Shown here: positions 23,785 to 33,295 of the stretch, piece by piece
How positions within the stretch are numbered: the stretch's first letter is position 1
How the letters are laid out: every line of letters begins with the position of its first letter
DNA from: Gemmatimonadota bacterium
Lineage (GTDB): Bacteria > 4572-55 > J002
DNA: 33,311 bases
NCBI GenBank assembly: GCA_003697105.1
Contig: RFFQ01000192.1
Coordinates: 1 to 33,311, forward strand
Reading direction: 5' to 3'
Notes under the pieces: model-generated
The model's input: only the letters and a program-made list of their open reading frames with translations
Told to the model about the DNA's origin: nothing
Database searches by the model: none
Position numbers and translations under genes: made by a program

Positions 23785-24942
23785 TTAGACCGGTAGAAAA
23801 ACCCGAAATGTCGTACCTTGCTGGAGCAGACTTTCGACCTCAATTTTACCTTGATGGTCCTCTTCCACCACTTTACGGGCAATCGCTAACCCTAATCCTG
23901 TGCCATGGCTTTTGCCATACGTGATAAACGGCTCAAACAAATTTTCCTGAATTTCAGGGGGAATCCCTTTACCGGTATCAGACACTTCAAAGCAGAGATA
24001 ACCCTGATCCCGCGTGATGCGAATTGTTAATTGCCCGCCGGTATCCATGGCATCACGGGCATTGGCAATTAAATTGCTCAGCACCCGGCGGATTTTTGCG
24101 GCATCAAACAGCGCTTCACCTTCAAAATCATAGATGACTTTCGGGATAATATGGCAAGTTTCAAAAGTTTGTTGGAACGGTTTCAGGGTAGCCTCTATAA
24201 ACTCTGGGATACGAACCAGTTCCATCCGAACGTGGCTTTCCTTTCCACGCGCATAATCGAGTAATTCCTGTGCCATGTCAACGATCTGCAAAACTTCTTG
24301 TACAATAATATCGGCAAATGCTTTGCTTTCCGGGAATTTTTTGGCGATCAATTCCGCAAATCCCCGGATGGAGGTCATTGGATTCTTGATGTCGTGGATA
24401 ATACGGCTGGTTACCATACCAATTGTTGCGAGTTTTTCCTGCCGGACGAGTTCCTCCTGAGCCGCTTTGAGGTCATTATAGGCTTTTTGCAGTTCCGCAT
24501 TTTTCTGTTGCAAATGACGGATCAAATCCATGTTGGTTTCGCGCAGTTTGCCACTCAATGCCCGTGCCACCTCAAAATAGAGCTGAGGTGAATCCTTCAA
24601 TAAATGTTCAAATTCGGATTTATCGATGCGTAAAAGAAGGCTATCATGCAGTGCCCGGATGGTGGCAGAACGGGGCTTGTTTTCTAGCAGGCCCATTTCC
24701 CCAAAAAACTCACCGGGTACAATCTTCGCCAAAGACTGTTCCTCGTTACCCAGCGTCTTAGTTACTTCCAACAAACCATCTTTGACAATATAAAGGGCAT
24801 CACCGATGGAACCTTCATAAAAAACGGTCTCACCGGCTCGAAAGTGTTTTTCTTCAAGAAGAGTCGATAGCCGCTTTAAATCGGCTATTGGAAGATGTTG
24901 CAGGAAGGGAATATTTTCGAGAATCGATAAATGGTCGTGCAT
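23785..24942 (-). CDS. Soluble histidine kinase with N-terminal cyclic-nucleotide-binding domain
   Basis: The 385-aa protein has no membrane segment. Residues about 10-125 are a cNMP-binding domain with the phosphate-binding cassette GEFFGEMGLLENKPRSATI (E82, R91 at the canonical places). A coiled coil covers about 140-172. The DHp helix has IIHDIKNPM with phosphoacceptor H183, and the ATPase domain has NLIANARDAM, DTGKGIP, LFEPF and GTGLGLAIA. It would sense a cyclic nucleotide in the cytoplasm and phosphorylate a response regulator. It is divergent from secA and has no adjacent regulator gene. The REC-DHp protein about 10 kb away is one possible partner, by inference only. Confidence 0.9.
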   Translation of the reverse strand: MHDHLSILENIPFLQHLPIADLKRLSTLLEEKHFRAGETVFYEGSIGDALYIVKDGLLEVTKTLGNEEQSLAKIVPGEFFGEMGLLENKPRSATIRALHDSLLLRIDKSEFEHLLKDSPQLYFEVARALSGKLRETNMDLIRHLQQKNAELQKAYNDLKAAQEELVRQEKLATIGMVTSRIIHDIKNPMTSIRGFAELIAKKFPESKAFADIIVQEVLQIVDMAQELLDYARGKESHVRMELVRIPEFIEATLKPFQQTFETCHIIPKVIYDFEGEALFDAAKIRRVLSNLIANARDAMDTGGQLTIRITRDQGYLCFEVSDTGKGIPPEIQENLFEPFITYGKSHGTGLGLAIARKVVEEDHQGKIEVESLLQQGTTFRVFLPV

Positions 24943-25224
24943 ATTTCATCTTGGAGAAAACGGTAGAATAAAAGAGCTTGTTCGCCAATTTAAGCCGATA
25001 ATTTACCAAAAGTCAAGCGGTTTTTTGGTCACATCTCACCGGCTTAATGGAACATTCTGGAATGCGGCGCAACCGTGTGAACGGTGGCGCGCCGGAAAAT
25101 AGTTATAACCCTTGCCCCGCCCCATCTTTTATGTTATATTGAACTATCTTGACACCACTCATTAAAATAATTAATCCTTTAGTCATCAGCACTTTAGACA
25201 TATTTAGAGTACAGGAGCCTTACC
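24943..25224. other. Divergent intergenic region between kinase and secA
   Basis: No gene is seen in these 282 bases. They separate the kinase on minus from secA on plus and contain the secA promoter described separately. A GC-richer patch around 25060-25100 contrasts with the AT-rich flanks, but no clear stem or known motif stands out. Confidence 0.45.
25149..25177 (+). promoter_or_regulatory. Sigma70-like promoter of secA
   Basis: TTGACA at 25149-25154, a 17-base spacer and TAATCC at 25172-25177, about 48 bases before the GTG start. It is the likely driver of the whole plus-strand run to the right end. Confidence 0.55.
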
Positions 25225-28200
25225 GTGCTAGACAAACTATTAAAGACCCTCTTTGGCACTAAATTTGACCGTGAAATCAAGAAAATTCAACCCATAGTGG
25301 ATGAAATTAATCGTATTTATGAAACGTTGCATGATCTCAGCGAAGAAGAATTGGTTGGCAAAACCGCCCAATTTAAGCAGCAAATCAATGATGCTTGCGC
25401 AGAAGTCCGCGCGCAGATCGCCGAAGTTCGGGAGGAATTGCATATTACATCTTCCGATTCTTCGGGAGACAGTATTGAAGACTTGATGGAAGAACTCAAA
25501 GAACTCGAAGAAGAAGAACTCGCGATCATTGAAGAGCAGTTAGACGCGATCCTACCAGAGGCATTTGCCGTTGTCAAAGAAGCCTGCCGCCGGATGATCG
25601 GGCAAAAAATAATGGTGACCGATACCGAACTCACCTGGGATATGATCCCCTATGACGTCCAGTTGATTGGCGGGATCGTCCTGCATCAGGGAAAAATTGC
25701 AGAAATGGCAACCGGAGAAGGCAAAACCTTAGTCGCCTCCATGCCGGTCTATCTGAACGCCCTCGCCGGAAAGGGTGTCCACCTGATTACCGTCAATGAT
25801 TATCTTGCCCGGCGTGACAGCGAGTGGATGGGAGCACTCTTTAAGTATCTGGGACTTACCGTTGGTTGTATCCAGACCCATATGCCGCCCCATGTTCGTA
25901 AAAAAGAGTATGATGCCGATATAACCTATGGTACAAATAGCGAATTTGGCTTTGATTATCTGCGCGATAATATGGCAATCTCAATGGAAGAGCGCGTCCA
26001 ACGAACCCATCATTACGCCGTGATTGATGAAGTAGATAGTGTCCTGATTGATGAAGCACGCACGCCGCTCATTATCTCCGGGGTGGTGGAACGCCGCGAA
26101 CACCGCTATGATGTCGTCAGCGCGCCGGTACGGCGATTGGTGAAACGCCAAAAAGAGTTGGTAGGTCGCTTCATGCGGGAAGGGAAAAAGCTTTACGAGG
26201 AAGACCCACAAGGTAATGAATACGAAGCGGCTACCAAATTCTTGCTGGTACACCGGGGGGACCCGAAGAATAAGCAACTGCTGAAATTATACAAAGAAAA
26301 TCCCGCCATCCAAAAGACGATCCTCGCAGTCGAAGGAGATTACATGCGGGATCGCCGCCTAAGTGAAATCGACGACCAACTGCTGTATCATATTGATGAA
26401 AAAGGAAATGGTGTCGTCTTGAGTGAAGTGGCGTACGCGGAACTCTCCCCGAACGACCCCGACCTGTTCCGGCTACCCGATTTATCCGTTGAACTCCAAG
26501 AAATTGAAGACAATGAAGACCTGTCCCCAGAAGAAAAAGAAGCGGCAAAGGAAAAACTGCATCTAGAACATGCCGATAAAAGTGAAAAGCTCCACAATAT
26601 CCATCAATTATTACGCGCCTATGCCCTGTTTGAAAAAGATGAAGATTACGTGGTGCAAGATGGAAAAGTTATTATTGTCGATACCTTTACCGGACGCTTG
26701 ATGCCCAGCCGCCGGTTCAGTGATGGTCTGCACCAAGCCTTGGAAGCTAAAGAGAATGTGGAGATCGGTGAAGAAACCCAAACTTTAGCGACGATCACCC
26801 TCCAAAATTACTTCCGAATGTACCATAAATTAGCGGGGATGACCGGAACCGCCGAAACTGAAGAAAGTGAATTTTATGAAATTTACAAACTAGAGGTCAT
26901 CGTCATCCCCACAAACGAACCAATCCGGCGACAAGATTACGATGACGTGATTCTCCGGACCAAAGCTGAGAAATTCAAAGCGGTACTCGATGAGATTGAA
27001 GCAGTGCATAAAACCGGACGCCCCGTTCTAGTGGGAACGATTTCGGTAGATGCTTCGGAATCGCTCAGCCGCCTACTCAAACGCCGGAAAATTCCCCATG
27101 AAGTCCTCAACGCAAAACAACACCAACGGGAAGCGGAAATTGTTGCTAAAGCGGGGCGCAATAATGCCGTGACCATTGCCACGAATATGGCGGGGCGCGG
27201 TACGGACATCAAATTGGAAGTCTATCCAGATACCAAACCCGCAGATTTTATACCCTACCGCGAATGGCTGAACCGTGAAAGTAACCTCAACAAAGGGGTG
27301 GTCAATCCCGAATGTATCGCTATCCGCAAAACCAGTCTCGATAGCGGTAAATATGCCTATAAAAAGGATATACCGTGGTGTTGCGTGGCATGTGCCGTTA
27401 AAGAGGAGTGCCAAAAAGCCGCACCGGGACCCACACTCTGCGGTAAATCTGAACGAATGTTTGAGTGTGTGGAGAATATGCCTTGTGGCTTACACATCAT
27501 CGGTACGGAACGCCACGAAAGCCGGCGAATTGACCGCCAATTACGTGGACGAAGTGGACGGCAAGGTGACCCCGGCTCTTCTCGATTTTATCTCTCCTTG
27601 GAAGATGACCTGATGCGTCTGTTTGGCTCGGATCGAATTGCCAACGTGATGTCGCGATTGAAAATGGAAGACGGAGAAGTGATCACTCATAAATGGATCA
27701 CCAGTGCCATCGGGAAAGCCCAAACCCGCGTGGAAGGTCGAAATTTTGAAATCCGAAAGCACTTGCTGGAATATGACGACGTGATGAACAATCAGCGTGA
27801 AGTCATCTATGACCGCCGGCTGTATGCCTTGGAAGGTGGAAACCTGCGACAAGACATCATCGAAAAATTCCAAGAACAGGCTAAAAACATTGTTCTACGC
27901 CATACCGACCCCAATTTACACCCAGAAGAATGGGATTGGGAAGCCCTCCAATTGGATTTTCGCCGGATTTTCCTGTTGCAATTTGATGATAAACTGGCGG
28001 AAGTGGTCAAAAACCAAGCGGATTTGATGGATAAAATGGCGGAAGTCGCCAAAAAGATTTACGAAGACAAAGAAAGCCGCATGGACCCTGCCGAAGCCCG
28101 CTGGCTCGAACGCATTGCCACCATCAGCACTATCGACGAACTGTGGCGAGATCACCTGTACGAAATCGATCAACTGAAAGAAGGTATCAATCTACGAGCA

Positions 28201-28569
28201 TACGGTCAACGAGACCCGGTTGTCGAATACAAAAAAGAAGCGTACAATATGTTTGTGGAATTGCTCGACCGAATTGACGAACAGATTGTCAGCAAGGTCA
28301 TGCGCTACCAGCCCCAAACCCAGAACAAACAGGTTTTGGAAAATCGCCGGCGAGTGGGAGAAATTTCCGCCCGGCACACCGACCGCACCGGTTCTGTCTT
28401 TCAGGAAGCCGCCAAAAAAACCCGCGTGGTGACCAATCGCAGTGGTGACGAAAAACCCCAACCGGTCAAACGTCAGGAACCCAAAGTGGGACGAAACGAC
28501 CCCTGCCCCTGCGGTAGTGGTAAAAAATACAAAAAATGTCACGGACGAAATCAGGCAGTAGCCACGTAA
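25225..28569 (+). CDS. secA: Preprotein translocase ATPase SecA with cysteine-rich insertion
   Basis: This ATPase drives Sec-dependent export at the inner membrane. The 1114-aa chain is longer than E. coli SecA (901). Visible are Walker A MATGEGKT (161-168), DEVD (268-271), [26 protein letters not shown] (to about 662) and [16 protein letters not shown] followed by [17 protein letters not shown]. The C-terminal SEC-C zinc motif has C1094, C1096, C1105 and H1106. Between TDI and GLHIIG, normally about ten residues apart, lies an insertion of about 90 residues with eight cysteines (697, 719, 720, 723, 729, 739, 748, 754), possibly a second metal site. An acidic insertion is also present near the N-terminus. 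The start is GTG after CAGGAG. The stop overlaps the next start (TAATG). Confidence 0.96.
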   Translation: MLDKLLKTLFGTKFDREIKKIQPIVDEINRIYETLHDLSEEELVGKTAQFKQQINDACAEVRAQIAEVREELHITSSDSSGDSIEDLMEELKELEEEELAIIEEQLDAILPEAFAVVKEACRRMIGQKIMVTDTELTWDMIPYDVQLIGGIVLHQGKIAEMATGEGKTLVASMPVYLNALAGKGVHLITVNDYLARRDSEWMGALFKYLGLTVGCIQTHMPPHVRKKEYDADITYGTNSEFGFDYLRDNMAISMEERVQRTHHYAVIDEVDSVLIDEARTPLIISGVVERREHRYDVVSAPVRRLVKRQKELVGRFMREGKKLYEEDPQGNEYEAATKFLLVHRGDPKNKQLLKLYKENPAIQKTILAVEGDYMRDRRLSEIDDQLLYHIDEKGNGVVLSEVAYAELSPNDPDLFRLPDLSVELQEIEDNEDLSPEEKEAAKEKLHLEHADKSEKLHNIHQLLRAYALFEKDEDYVVQDGKVIIVDTFTGRLMPSRRFSDGLHQALEAKENVEIGEETQTLATITLQNYFRMYHKLAGMTGTAETEESEFYEIYKLEVIVIPTNEPIRRQDYDDVILRTKAEKFKAVLDEIEAVHKTGRPVLVGTISVDASESLSRLLKRRKIPHEVLNAKQHQREAEIVAKAGRNNAVTIATNMAGRGTDIKLEVYPDTKPADFIPYREWLNRESNLNKGVVNPECIAIRKTSLDSGKYAYKKDIPWCCVACAVKEECQKAAPGPTLCGKSERMFECVENMPCGLHIIGTERHESRRIDRQLRGRSGRQGDPGSSRFYLSLEDDLMRLFGSDRIANVMSRLKMEDGEVITHKWITSAIGKAQTRVEGRNFEIRKHLLEYDDVMNNQREVIYDRRLYALEGGNLRQDIIEKFQEQAKNIVLRHTDPNLHPEEWDWEALQLDFRRIFLLQFDDKLAEVVKNQADLMDKMAEVAKKIYEDKESRMDPAEARWLERIATISTIDELWRDHLYEIDQLKEGINLRAYGQRDPVVEYKKEAYNMFVELLDRIDEQIVSKVMRYQPQTQNKQVLENRRRVGEISARHTDRTGSVFQEAAKKTRVVTNRSGDEKPQPVKRQEPKVGRNDPCPCGSGKKYKKCHGRNQAVAT

Positions 28570-30167
28570 TGACACCATCAACAAATAACACCCCAACGCC
28601 CGTGCCAGATTTGGAATCCTTTCAAGCTCTGGTCAATATCGCCGGACTCCTTAATTCCGTGCTGGTTTTAGATGAAGTCCTCAAGCGGACAATGGATGTG
28701 GTAATCCAACTTACCGGTGCGGAACGGGGTGCCGTGATTTTGGTCTCCCCCCAGGGTGAACTGGATATGAAAGTACTCCGGAACTTGAGCCAATCCGACA
28801 TCGACGAAGCGGACTTTTTATTCAGCCGGAATATTCTTCAACAAGTAATTCAGAGCGGAAAACCAGCACTTAGCGTCAATGCCTGCGGTGAATCCCAATA
28901 CCAAGCGTTTGAAAGTGTCCTTTGCCTCAAATTACGCTCGCTCATGTGCGTACCGTTACGAGTCAAGGAGCGAGTCATTGGGGTCATCTACGTTGATAAC
29001 CGGCTTAAAGAAGGGGTTTTTCAGAAAAAAGACCTGACACTGCTTCAAACATGTGCCAACCAAGCGGCGATTGCCATTGAAAACGCCCGATTATACGAGG
29101 AGGTCTCCCACACCAAGCAATTCTTGCACGACATTTTGGAAGAGATGACCAGCGCCGTAGTCACAATCAATGAAGACGGTCTAATCACCAGTTGTAACGC
29201 CGTCTTTAAATCGATTTTTAACCTCACTCACCAAGACCTCATTCAGCAGCCAATAGAGGCATTCGAGACATTTGTCCCGCTATTGCCTATCGTACAAAAA
29301 GGTTTGGAACAGCACAAAACCGTATCTGGCGAAGATATTCGATTTCGGCAAGGTTCGGAGACACGCTATTTACAGGTGAGTTCCTCGCTAATGACAGAAA
29401 CAAAACATCGCCACACATTGCTATTGACCATCAATGATGTGACACAACAACGGCAGTTGGAAGTAACTCTGGCACGGACAGACCGGCTTACCGCAATTGG
29501 ACAGATGGTCGCCAGTATTGCTCACGAAATACGCAACCCGTTATCTTCGATCCGAGGTTTTTGTGATATTCTGATCCGGAAAATTGACCCAGAAACGAAA
29601 GAATACCGATTCATCAAACTGATTTCAGAAGAAACAAACCGGTTAAACGCCCTAACAAACGAATGGGTGGAATATGTGCGCGGGAACGACCTCAGATTCA
29701 AACCAACCAATCTAAATGAAGCCGTTCGGCAGGCCATCCGGTTGATGGAACACGAATTGTTATCGCATCGTATCCGCCTAAACAAAGACCTCACACCGGA
29801 CTTACCTCCCGTTTATGCCGATAAAAATAAATTGGTCCAAGCGCTGTTAGATTTGCTGATCAACAGCCAGCATGCGATTGATAATCCCGGTGGAACCATA
29901 ACCCTCCGTACTTTTATGATGAATGACCAAACCCCCCCTCGTGTCGCCATTGCTATCACCGATACAGGTTGTGGGATGACACCGGACGTACTGGATCGCA
30001 TCTTCGATCCGTTTTTTACCACAAAAAAAGAGGGTACCGGTCTGGGGCTGGCAATTGTGAACAGTATTATTAAAGACCATCTGGGGAAAATTGAAGTAAA
30101 AAGCCAGCCAGAACACGGTACGACCTTTACGATCTCACTCCCGATAATGCTACATGAAACCGGATAA
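28569..30167 (+). CDS. GAF-PAS sensor histidine kinase (NtrB/AtoS-like)
   Basis: This 532-aa soluble kinase has a GAF domain at about 15-185, a PAS domain at about 195-300 (ILEEMTSAVVTINEDG), a DHp helix with SIAHEIRNPLSSI and H319, and an ATPase domain with LLINSQHAI, DTGCGM (D465) and GTGLGLAIV (G489). The domain order matches NtrB-like kinases, which usually partner sigma54-activating regulators. No such regulator is in the window. The ATG shares one base with the secA stop, TAATG, so translation is probably coupled; an ATG 33 bases upstream is a weaker alternative. The link of a sensor kinase to secA and envelope glycan genes is unusual. Confidence 0.9.
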   Translation: MTPSTNNTPTPVPDLESFQALVNIAGLLNSVLVLDEVLKRTMDVVIQLTGAERGAVILVSPQGELDMKVLRNLSQSDIDEADFLFSRNILQQVIQSGKPALSVNACGESQYQAFESVLCLKLRSLMCVPLRVKERVIGVIYVDNRLKEGVFQKKDLTLLQTCANQAAIAIENARLYEEVSHTKQFLHDILEEMTSAVVTINEDGLITSCNAVFKSIFNLTHQDLIQQPIEAFETFVPLLPIVQKGLEQHKTVSGEDIRFRQGSETRYLQVSSSLMTETKHRHTLLLTINDVTQQRQLEVTLARTDRLTAIGQMVASIAHEIRNPLSSIRGFCDILIRKIDPETKEYRFIKLISEETNRLNALTNEWVEYVRGNDLRFKPTNLNEAVRQAIRLMEHELLSHRIRLNKDLTPDLPPVYADKNKLVQALLDLLINSQHAIDNPGGTITLRTFMMNDQTPPRVAIAITDTGCGMTPDVLDRIFDPFFTTKKEGTGLGLAIVNSIIKDHLGKIEVKSQPEHGTTFTISLPIMLHETG

Positions 30168-30945
30168 ACTTCCCCTTTCGGTGGTGATTATCACCTTGAA
30201 CGAAGAAAAAAACCTCCCCCGTTGTTTGAAGCATGTGCAGTGGGCGGAAGAGATCGTCGTGGTGGATTCCGGTAGCACCGATCGCACGGTGGAAATAGCT
30301 CGGAAATACACAGATAAAGTTATTTACCACCCTTTTGAAAATTATGTTATCCAGAAAAATGTTGCCACCAAGCACGCTTCCTTCGATTGGGTCTTGTCAC
30401 TGGATGCGGATGAAGTTGTCACCCCAGAATTATACCAACAAATCAAGCGTATCTGGTTATCTCAAAAAGAACAATATCAGGGATTTACCGTCAATCGATT
30501 GAGTCAATTTTTGGGCAAATGGATCCGCCATAGCGGATGGTATCCAGACCGGAAAATCCGGTTGTTTCACCGCCATTATGGACGTTGGGTGGGAGATCAG
30601 GTCCATGAACACGTTCAAATAACCGGCAAAATTGGCCATCTCAACGCGGACTTGCTACACTACACGTATGATTCCATTGAGGATAATCTCAACCGGATGC
30701 AACGGTATGCCCAGCTTTCCGCACAAGAGAAATTCAAAAACGGGAAACAAACATCCGTTACGGATTTGACTCTGCGTCCGTTTATTAAATTTATCAAAGC
30801 CTACATTGTAAAACAAGGTTTCCGGGATGGGTTGCACGGGTTAGTACTGTGCCTGATGGGTTCATTTTATGTGTTTTTGAAATATGCAAACTTGTGGGAA
30901 CTTCATTTAGCCCCCAGAAAAAACCATGATACCACCTCCGGCTAG
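30154..30945 (+). CDS. Glycosyltransferase family 2 (WaaE/KdtX-like)
   Basis: The 263-aa GT-A fold enzyme has SVVIITLNEEKNLPRCL at the start, DSGSTD (38-43) for nucleotide binding and the metal-binding DADE (84-87). The segment SGWYPDRKIRLFHR followed by VHEHV is typical of WaaE-like LPS-core transferases. A hydrophobic C-terminal stretch near residues 230-250 may bind the membrane. It probably adds a sugar to lipid A core or another envelope glycan, on the cytoplasmic face. The start overlaps the kinase gene by 14 bases, and the end overlaps the next glycosyltransferase by 20 bases. The sugar is not known. Confidence 0.9.
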   Translation: MKPDKLPLSVVIITLNEEKNLPRCLKHVQWAEEIVVVDSGSTDRTVEIARKYTDKVIYHPFENYVIQKNVATKHASFDWVLSLDADEVVTPELYQQIKRIWLSQKEQYQGFTVNRLSQFLGKWIRHSGWYPDRKIRLFHRHYGRWVGDQVHEHVQITGKIGHLNADLLHYTYDSIEDNLNRMQRYAQLSAQEKFKNGKQTSVTDLTLRPFIKFIKAYIVKQGFRDGLHGLVLCLMGSFYVFLKYANLWELHLAPRKNHDTTSG

Positions 30946-32038
30946 ACCTCTGCGCAGTTTGCACCTCAATTCTGCCAAAACGTGGCGTGGTGGAGAGCAA
31001 CAAACGCTATGGCTGTGTCAAGGTTTAACAGCACGGGGTCATACAGTGATTCTGACCTGCCCGTCCCACAGCGAACTACACCAACGTGCTTGTACGGCTG
31101 GTATTACCGTCGAACCTGTGGCAATGGGCGGTGAATGGGATTTATGGGCAGTTAAAAATATAACCCAGATTATCCGGCGACAACAACCGGATATCATACA
31201 TTGCCACACCTCCCATGCCCAAACGTTGGGGTTACTTGCCGCCCAAATCACAGGCGTGCCGGTGCGAATAGCGGCTCGACGTGTTGATTTTCATATCCGC
31301 AAACATCTACTGAATCGCTGGAAATATGGTAATGGTTTCAGTGCGATTATCGCCATTTCAGAAGGTATCCGGCAGGTATTAATTCAAGATGGCATTCCGC
31401 CGGAGCGGGTGGTCACCATCCATAGCGGAATCGATTTGCGACGAATTCAAACCGTTCATAAATCGAATCAAGTCCGTCAGGAGTTTGGACTTAACCCGAA
31501 CCAACTTTTGGTTGGAATTGTGGCAGCACTTGCTCCGCACAAAGATCATCAAAACTTCCTACGGGCAGCGGCGCATGTTAAAGCGGAATTGCCACAAACC
31601 CGCTTTTTGATTATTGGCGACGGAGAACTTCGCGATGAATTAGAGGCATTAACTCACACATTAGACCTTCACCAGCATGTCATTTTTACTGGGTTTCGCT
31701 CCGATGTGTTGGAACTTACGGCAACTCTAGACCTGTTCGTACTCTCATCGTATCTGGAGGGGATGGGCACCTCGATTTTGGATGCAATGGCATTGGGCAA
31801 ACCCATCGTAGCAACACAAGTGGGTGGTATTCCAGAGATTGTCCTGCATGGCAAAAATGGCTTGTTGGTACCCCCTCGCAACCCACTGGCACTGGCAAAA
31901 GCGATAATCACAATACTAAGTAATCCTCATTTAAGAGAGCAAATGAGCCATTTTAGCCGGGATCAGGTTCAGAATTTCACAGTCGAAAAAACAGTTGAAA
32001 AAACGGAGTCATTGTATTATCAATTAATCAATCGATAA
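30926..32038 (+). CDS. Glycosyltransferase family 4 (GT-B fold)
   Basis: The 370-aa GT-B enzyme begins with LHLNSAKTWRGGEQQ, the acceptor-side GG-E loop. It has DIIHCHTSHAQTLG, ISEGIRQVL and IHSGID in the middle, then GIVAALAPHKDHQNFL in the second Rossmann half. The nucleotide-sugar site EGMGTSILDAMALGKPIVA has E278 followed by Asp286 in place of the second Glu of the EX7E motif, a conservative change. It transfers a sugar with retention of anomeric configuration, probably in LPS or polysaccharide assembly with the preceding GT2. It overlaps that gene by 20 bases. Confidence 0.9.
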   Translation: MIPPPARPLRSLHLNSAKTWRGGEQQTLWLCQGLTARGHTVILTCPSHSELHQRACTAGITVEPVAMGGEWDLWAVKNITQIIRRQQPDIIHCHTSHAQTLGLLAAQITGVPVRIAARRVDFHIRKHLLNRWKYGNGFSAIIAISEGIRQVLIQDGIPPERVVTIHSGIDLRRIQTVHKSNQVRQEFGLNPNQLLVGIVAALAPHKDHQNFLRAAAHVKAELPQTRFLIIGDGELRDELEALTHTLDLHQHVIFTGFRSDVLELTATLDLFVLSSYLEGMGTSILDAMALGKPIVATQVGGIPEIVLHGKNGLLVPPRNPLALAKAIITILSNPHLREQMSHFSRDQVQNFTVEKTVEKTESLYYQLINR

Positions 32039-32046
32039 GGATATTT

Positions 32047-32880
32047 ATGTCATATAAACAGTTCTTTCTCATTATGTTAGCATTACTTTTCGCCGGTGTG
32101 GAACCCACTGTGGCACAAAACCGGTCTGAATTTTGGAAAACACCCGGCGCACCCCCCCTCAAGACCCGTAAAGTCAATAACTGTGCGTTTGGTGTTGGCG
32201 AAAAATTGACATATTCCGTCAATTACGGAGTCATCAATGCCGGTTCGGCAACCGTTGAAGTTCTCAGCGATACAACGAGGATTGCGGGGCGTCCCAATTA
32301 TCATTTGGTCTCGATGGCAAAATCGAATAAGGTGTTTTCCCTCTTTTTTAAGGTGGAAGATCGCATTGATTCGTATCAGGATAAAGAGGGATTATTTACG
32401 TGGGAATCTCGTGTCCGCCTTCGCGAGGGAAATTACAAAGCCGATCGCTATTTTGTATTCGATCATTATGTGAAAACTGCGACTCGAAACAACAAGACCG
32501 TGACGAAAATTCCGGAATTTTGTACCGACGCAATGGGTACGTATTTTTATTTTCGGACACTTGAATTCGATGTCGGCGATACTATTTTCCTTCCGATTTA
32601 TGAAAGCCGTAAAGTGTATGAACTAGCAATTCCCATTGTTGGACGGGAAACCATCAAAGTGCCGGCAGGGACATTCGATTGCTATAAAATTATCCCACAA
32701 CTGGTTGAAAATGAAGCGGTTTTTCAAAGTAAAGGGCGCATGACACTATGGGTAACGGCAGATCAACATCGCTATTTGGCCAAAGTGGCAAGTGAAGTCA
32801 TTTTTGGCACCATTCACATCAATTTAACCGAGATTCAACCCGGTCAGATCGAATGTGAATCTCCGACAGAAAACGATTAA
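32047..32880 (+). CDS. DUF3108 periplasmic/outer-membrane-associated protein
   Basis: The 277-aa exported protein has a signal peptide (cleavage probably after TVAQ, residue 24) and a beta-rich mature part. It contains FGVGEKLTYSVNYGVINAGSATVEV near 49-72, SLFFKVEDRIDSYQD, KVPAGTFDCYKI and a late LWVTADQHRYLAKV, the familiar pattern of DUF3108. Family function is unknown; it is often found near envelope genes. It follows the glycosyltransferase by eight bases (AAGGAT site) and ends three bases before the last gene. Two cysteines remain after the signal (CAFG and the Cys of PEFCTD) besides FDCYK; no active site is evident. Confidence 0.85.
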   Translation: MSYKQFFLIMLALLFAGVEPTVAQNRSEFWKTPGAPPLKTRKVNNCAFGVGEKLTYSVNYGVINAGSATVEVLSDTTRIAGRPNYHLVSMAKSNKVFSLFFKVEDRIDSYQDKEGLFTWESRVRLREGNYKADRYFVFDHYVKTATRNNKTVTKIPEFCTDAMGTYFYFRTLEFDVGDTIFLPIYESRKVYELAIPIVGRETIKVPAGTFDCYKIIPQLVENEAVFQSKGRMTLWVTADQHRYLAKVASEVIFGTIHINLTEIQPGQIECESPTEND

Positions 32881-32883
32881 AGC

Positions 32884-33168
32884 ATGATCACCACCGCCGA
32901 AATATATCAAAAACTGAAAAAGGGGATGGACGAGCCCCTCGCCCGAACGCTAGCAAAAATAATGGGACAATTTTATGTGGAACTCGAAGGAATAATCACA
33001 ACCACCGGCGAAATCGATCCAACTCCTGCCGGAAACGATAAAGTGAATGAAATATTCCTCGAATTGAATCAGGTGATGGATGAGAATGCCACACAAGAGC
33101 TAGCCACAACATTGGTGCAGGTCTATAATGAGCTCAAACAAATGATCATAACCCGTAAAATGTATTGA
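32884..33168 (+). CDS. Small hypothetical protein made of an internal duplication
   Basis: This 94-aa protein is not recognised. It consists of two 35-residue helical units that align without gaps at 14 of 35 positions. The first begins EIYQKLKKGMDE and the second EIFLELNQVMDE; both share MDE, LA, Q-Y-EL and a final IIT/T. They are joined by a short loop rich in Thr, Pro and Gly. It has no signal peptide or membrane segment. It follows the DUF3108 gene by three bases with no clear ribosome-binding site, which suggests translational coupling. It is likely a small helical-bundle protein. Confidence 0.7.
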   Translation: MITTAEIYQKLKKGMDEPLARTLAKIMGQFYVELEGIITTTGEIDPTPAGNDKVNEIFLELNQVMDENATQELATTLVQVYNELKQMIITRKMY

Positions 33169-33205
33169 ATACCAGTTAGTTGCCAAAATCGATAAAAAAT
33201 AGATC

Positions 33206-33295
33206 ATGTTAAACAATACCTTCGCCAAAAGTGACCTTTTAGGCTGTATGAATAGCGCCAATTCCGGCGAGATGGTTTTTGACTTGTTGAATTAA
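33206..33295 (+). CDS. Short open frame entering the right repeat arm (probably a repeat-borne fragment)
   Basis: An ATG at 33206 opens a 29-codon frame ending in NSGEMVFDLLN at a TAA inside the inverted repeat. The same 22 or so terminal codons are open in the left arm on the minus strand, but with different upstream sequence. No ribosome-binding site is seen. It is listed as a possible remnant of a gene in the repeat, not as a confident gene. Confidence 0.2.
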   Translation: MLNNTFAKSDLLGCMNSANSGEMVFDLLN

